In this document: positions 5,295-5,783 of the stretch, in pieces
Numbering within the stretch: the stretch's first letter is position 1
How the letters are laid out: the number at the start of each line of letters is the position of its first letter
From: Bacteroidota bacterium
GTDB lineage: Bacteria > Bacteroidota > Bacteroidia > Bacteroidales > PXBB01
Length of the DNA stretch: 5,783 nt
Direction of reading: 5' to 3'
NCBI GenBank assembly: GCA_022708385.1
Contig: JAKIYU010000174.1
Location: 1 to 5,783, forward strand
Made by a program: the position numbers and the translations under genes
The notes under the pieces: model-generated
Told to the model about the DNA's origin: nothing
What the model saw: only the letters and a program-made list of their open reading frames with translations
Databases searched by the model: none

Positions 5295-5300
5295 AACATA

Positions 5301-5783
5301 TTACACTTTTAACAAGTTTAATCTTTGGACTTGTTCAAATCTGAATAAGTTGTAGGTAAGATTTATAAGCCCGATTATTGCTGTTGCTCTTGCTATTCCT
5401 ACACTTTTTTTTTCTCCCGTATAAGCACTCTCTCCATACAATGGTTCACCTTTGTCGCTTTTATCCAACAAATCATCTAAAGGTTGTGAGTCATGTACTG
5501 AAGCATCTGTAACTGCAAACCTTTTGATGAATTTACTCTTAGAATCTACCTTTGCATGATTTTTATAACCGTAATATTTCTCTCCATTTTTCTTTGTCCA
5601 GCGGGCATCAATATCTTTGTGCTTTTTCTTGTTGGGTTGGTCGTTCCACAAATCATTACCTTCGCCCTTTTTAATCTTTTCGTTCTCTTCTCGTGTATTA
5701 CGCTGGCGTGGCGCTACGGTAAAACTTGCGTCTATGAGCTTTCCTTCATTGAATATCATGTTTTTAGCTTCCAAAAACTCAAT
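5301..5783 (-). CDS. IS5-family transposase, partial and internally deleted
   Basis: The frame is open to the right edge and encodes the last 160 residues; the TTG at 5772-5774 is an internal Leu codon, not a start. It matches the catalytic half of IS5-type DDE transposases: GKLIDASFTVAPRQRNTREE holds the first catalytic Asp (codon 5730-5732), then KKHKDIDARWTKKNGEKYYGYKNHAKVD, then VTDASVHDSQPLDDLLD, LYGESAYTG at the second catalytic position, and the C-terminal IGLINLTYNLFRFEQVQRL. Intact relatives have roughly 60-80 residues between the SAYTG region and the IGIARA region, containing RARVEH with the catalytic Glu; here TGEKK joins directly to SVGIARA, still in frame, at a nine-A tract (5405-5413). 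In addition, where relatives have Asp (ADSAY) this has Glu (codon 5430-5432). The protein is therefore expected to be catalytically dead. The family call is firm; the deletion size is from memory of the family. Confidence 0.88.
   Translation of the reverse strand: MEFLEAKNMIFNEGKLIDASFTVAPRQRNTREENEKIKKGEGNDLWNDQPNKKKHKDIDARWTKKNGEKYYGYKNHAKVDSKSKFIKRFAVTDASVHDSQPLDDLLDKSDKGEPLYGESAYTGEKKSVGIARATAIIGLINLTYNLFRFEQVQRLNLLKV
5301..5783 (-). mobile_element. IS5-family insertion sequence remnant, right part off-window
   Basis: The transposase fragment marks an insertion sequence whose 5' half lies beyond the right edge. Neither terminal inverted repeat nor target duplication can be defined: only the 3' side is visible, and no inverted repeat partner is in view. 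The left boundary is given as the transposase stop but probably lies some bases further left. The loss of catalytic residues means it could move only if a related transposase acted in trans. Confidence 0.65.

Larger units (their letters stand above)
5073..5300. other. AT-rich intergenic spacer between IS remnant and operon
   Basis: This 228-bp stretch holds no convincing gene on either strand. It is dominated by A and T runs (for example T-runs at 5141-5155 and repeated T/A tracts at 5215-5260). Structures seen in it are an imperfect hairpin at 5151-5195, a tetranucleotide repeat at 5272-5294, and a weak candidate promoter for the leftward operon near 5131-5164. The end of the insertion sequence must fall in or next to this spacer, but I cannot place its terminal inverted repeat because the other end of the element is outside the window. 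Confidence 0.6.

Noticed and set aside
5772..5774. TTG as the true start of the transposase
   Set aside because: The frame stays open to the window edge with family-like residues before it, so this is an internal Leu codon of a truncated gene.

Overview
The window looks like a piece of a Bacteroidota chromosome, probably Bacteroidales or a relative. The reasons are the AT-rich, purine-poor leaders without clear Shine-Dalgarno sites in front of nearly every start, and the protein families present: a pRiA4b ORF-3 protein with an N-terminal zinc finger, a TPR/DUF1186-like/SEC-C protein, and an IS5-type transposase of a kind common in that phylum. The assignment is inference from style and cannot go to genus.

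Layout. At the left edge (1-144, + strand) is the C-terminal end of a TPR protein. It converges, with a 6-bp gap, on a leftward run of closely packed genes covering 151-5072. In transcription order, right to left, these are: a TPR/DUF1186-like/SEC-C gene broken into two frames (4854-5072 and 3460-4830), a 182-aa protein of unknown function that may belong to DUF6155 (2900-3448), a 114-aa unknown protein (2551-2895), a pRiA4b ORF-3-like zinc-finger protein (1848-2522), and a fatty acyl-AMP ligase-like adenylating enzyme (151-1842). Gaps are 11, 4, 28 and 5 bp, so this reads as one transcription unit, although the ligase is richer in G+C and may have a separate history. Upstream lies a very AT-rich spacer (5073-5300) with an imperfect hairpin and a tetranucleotide repeat. 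The right edge holds the 3' part of an IS5-family transposase, leftward, running off the window.

The most notable feature is a near-exact tandem duplication of 41/38 bp at 4822-4900, inside the SEC-C gene. It adds a length that is not a multiple of three, so it splits what was almost certainly a single protein of about 524 aa. The two copies differ at one place only (GGGAAC against CGT), and that change turns an imperfect inverted repeat into a perfect 24-bp palindrome, as expected from quasi-palindrome template switching. It could be a decayed gene, a reversible on/off switch, or an assembly error.

The transposase is also damaged. The segment that should carry the third catalytic residue (Glu) is missing in frame, and the expected second catalytic Asp reads as Glu.

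How the genes work together: the SEC-C and pRiA4b proteins both carry zinc-binding modules, and with the two unknown proteins they form a possible accessory operon of undefined function. No known defence, CRISPR or secretion system can be supported here.
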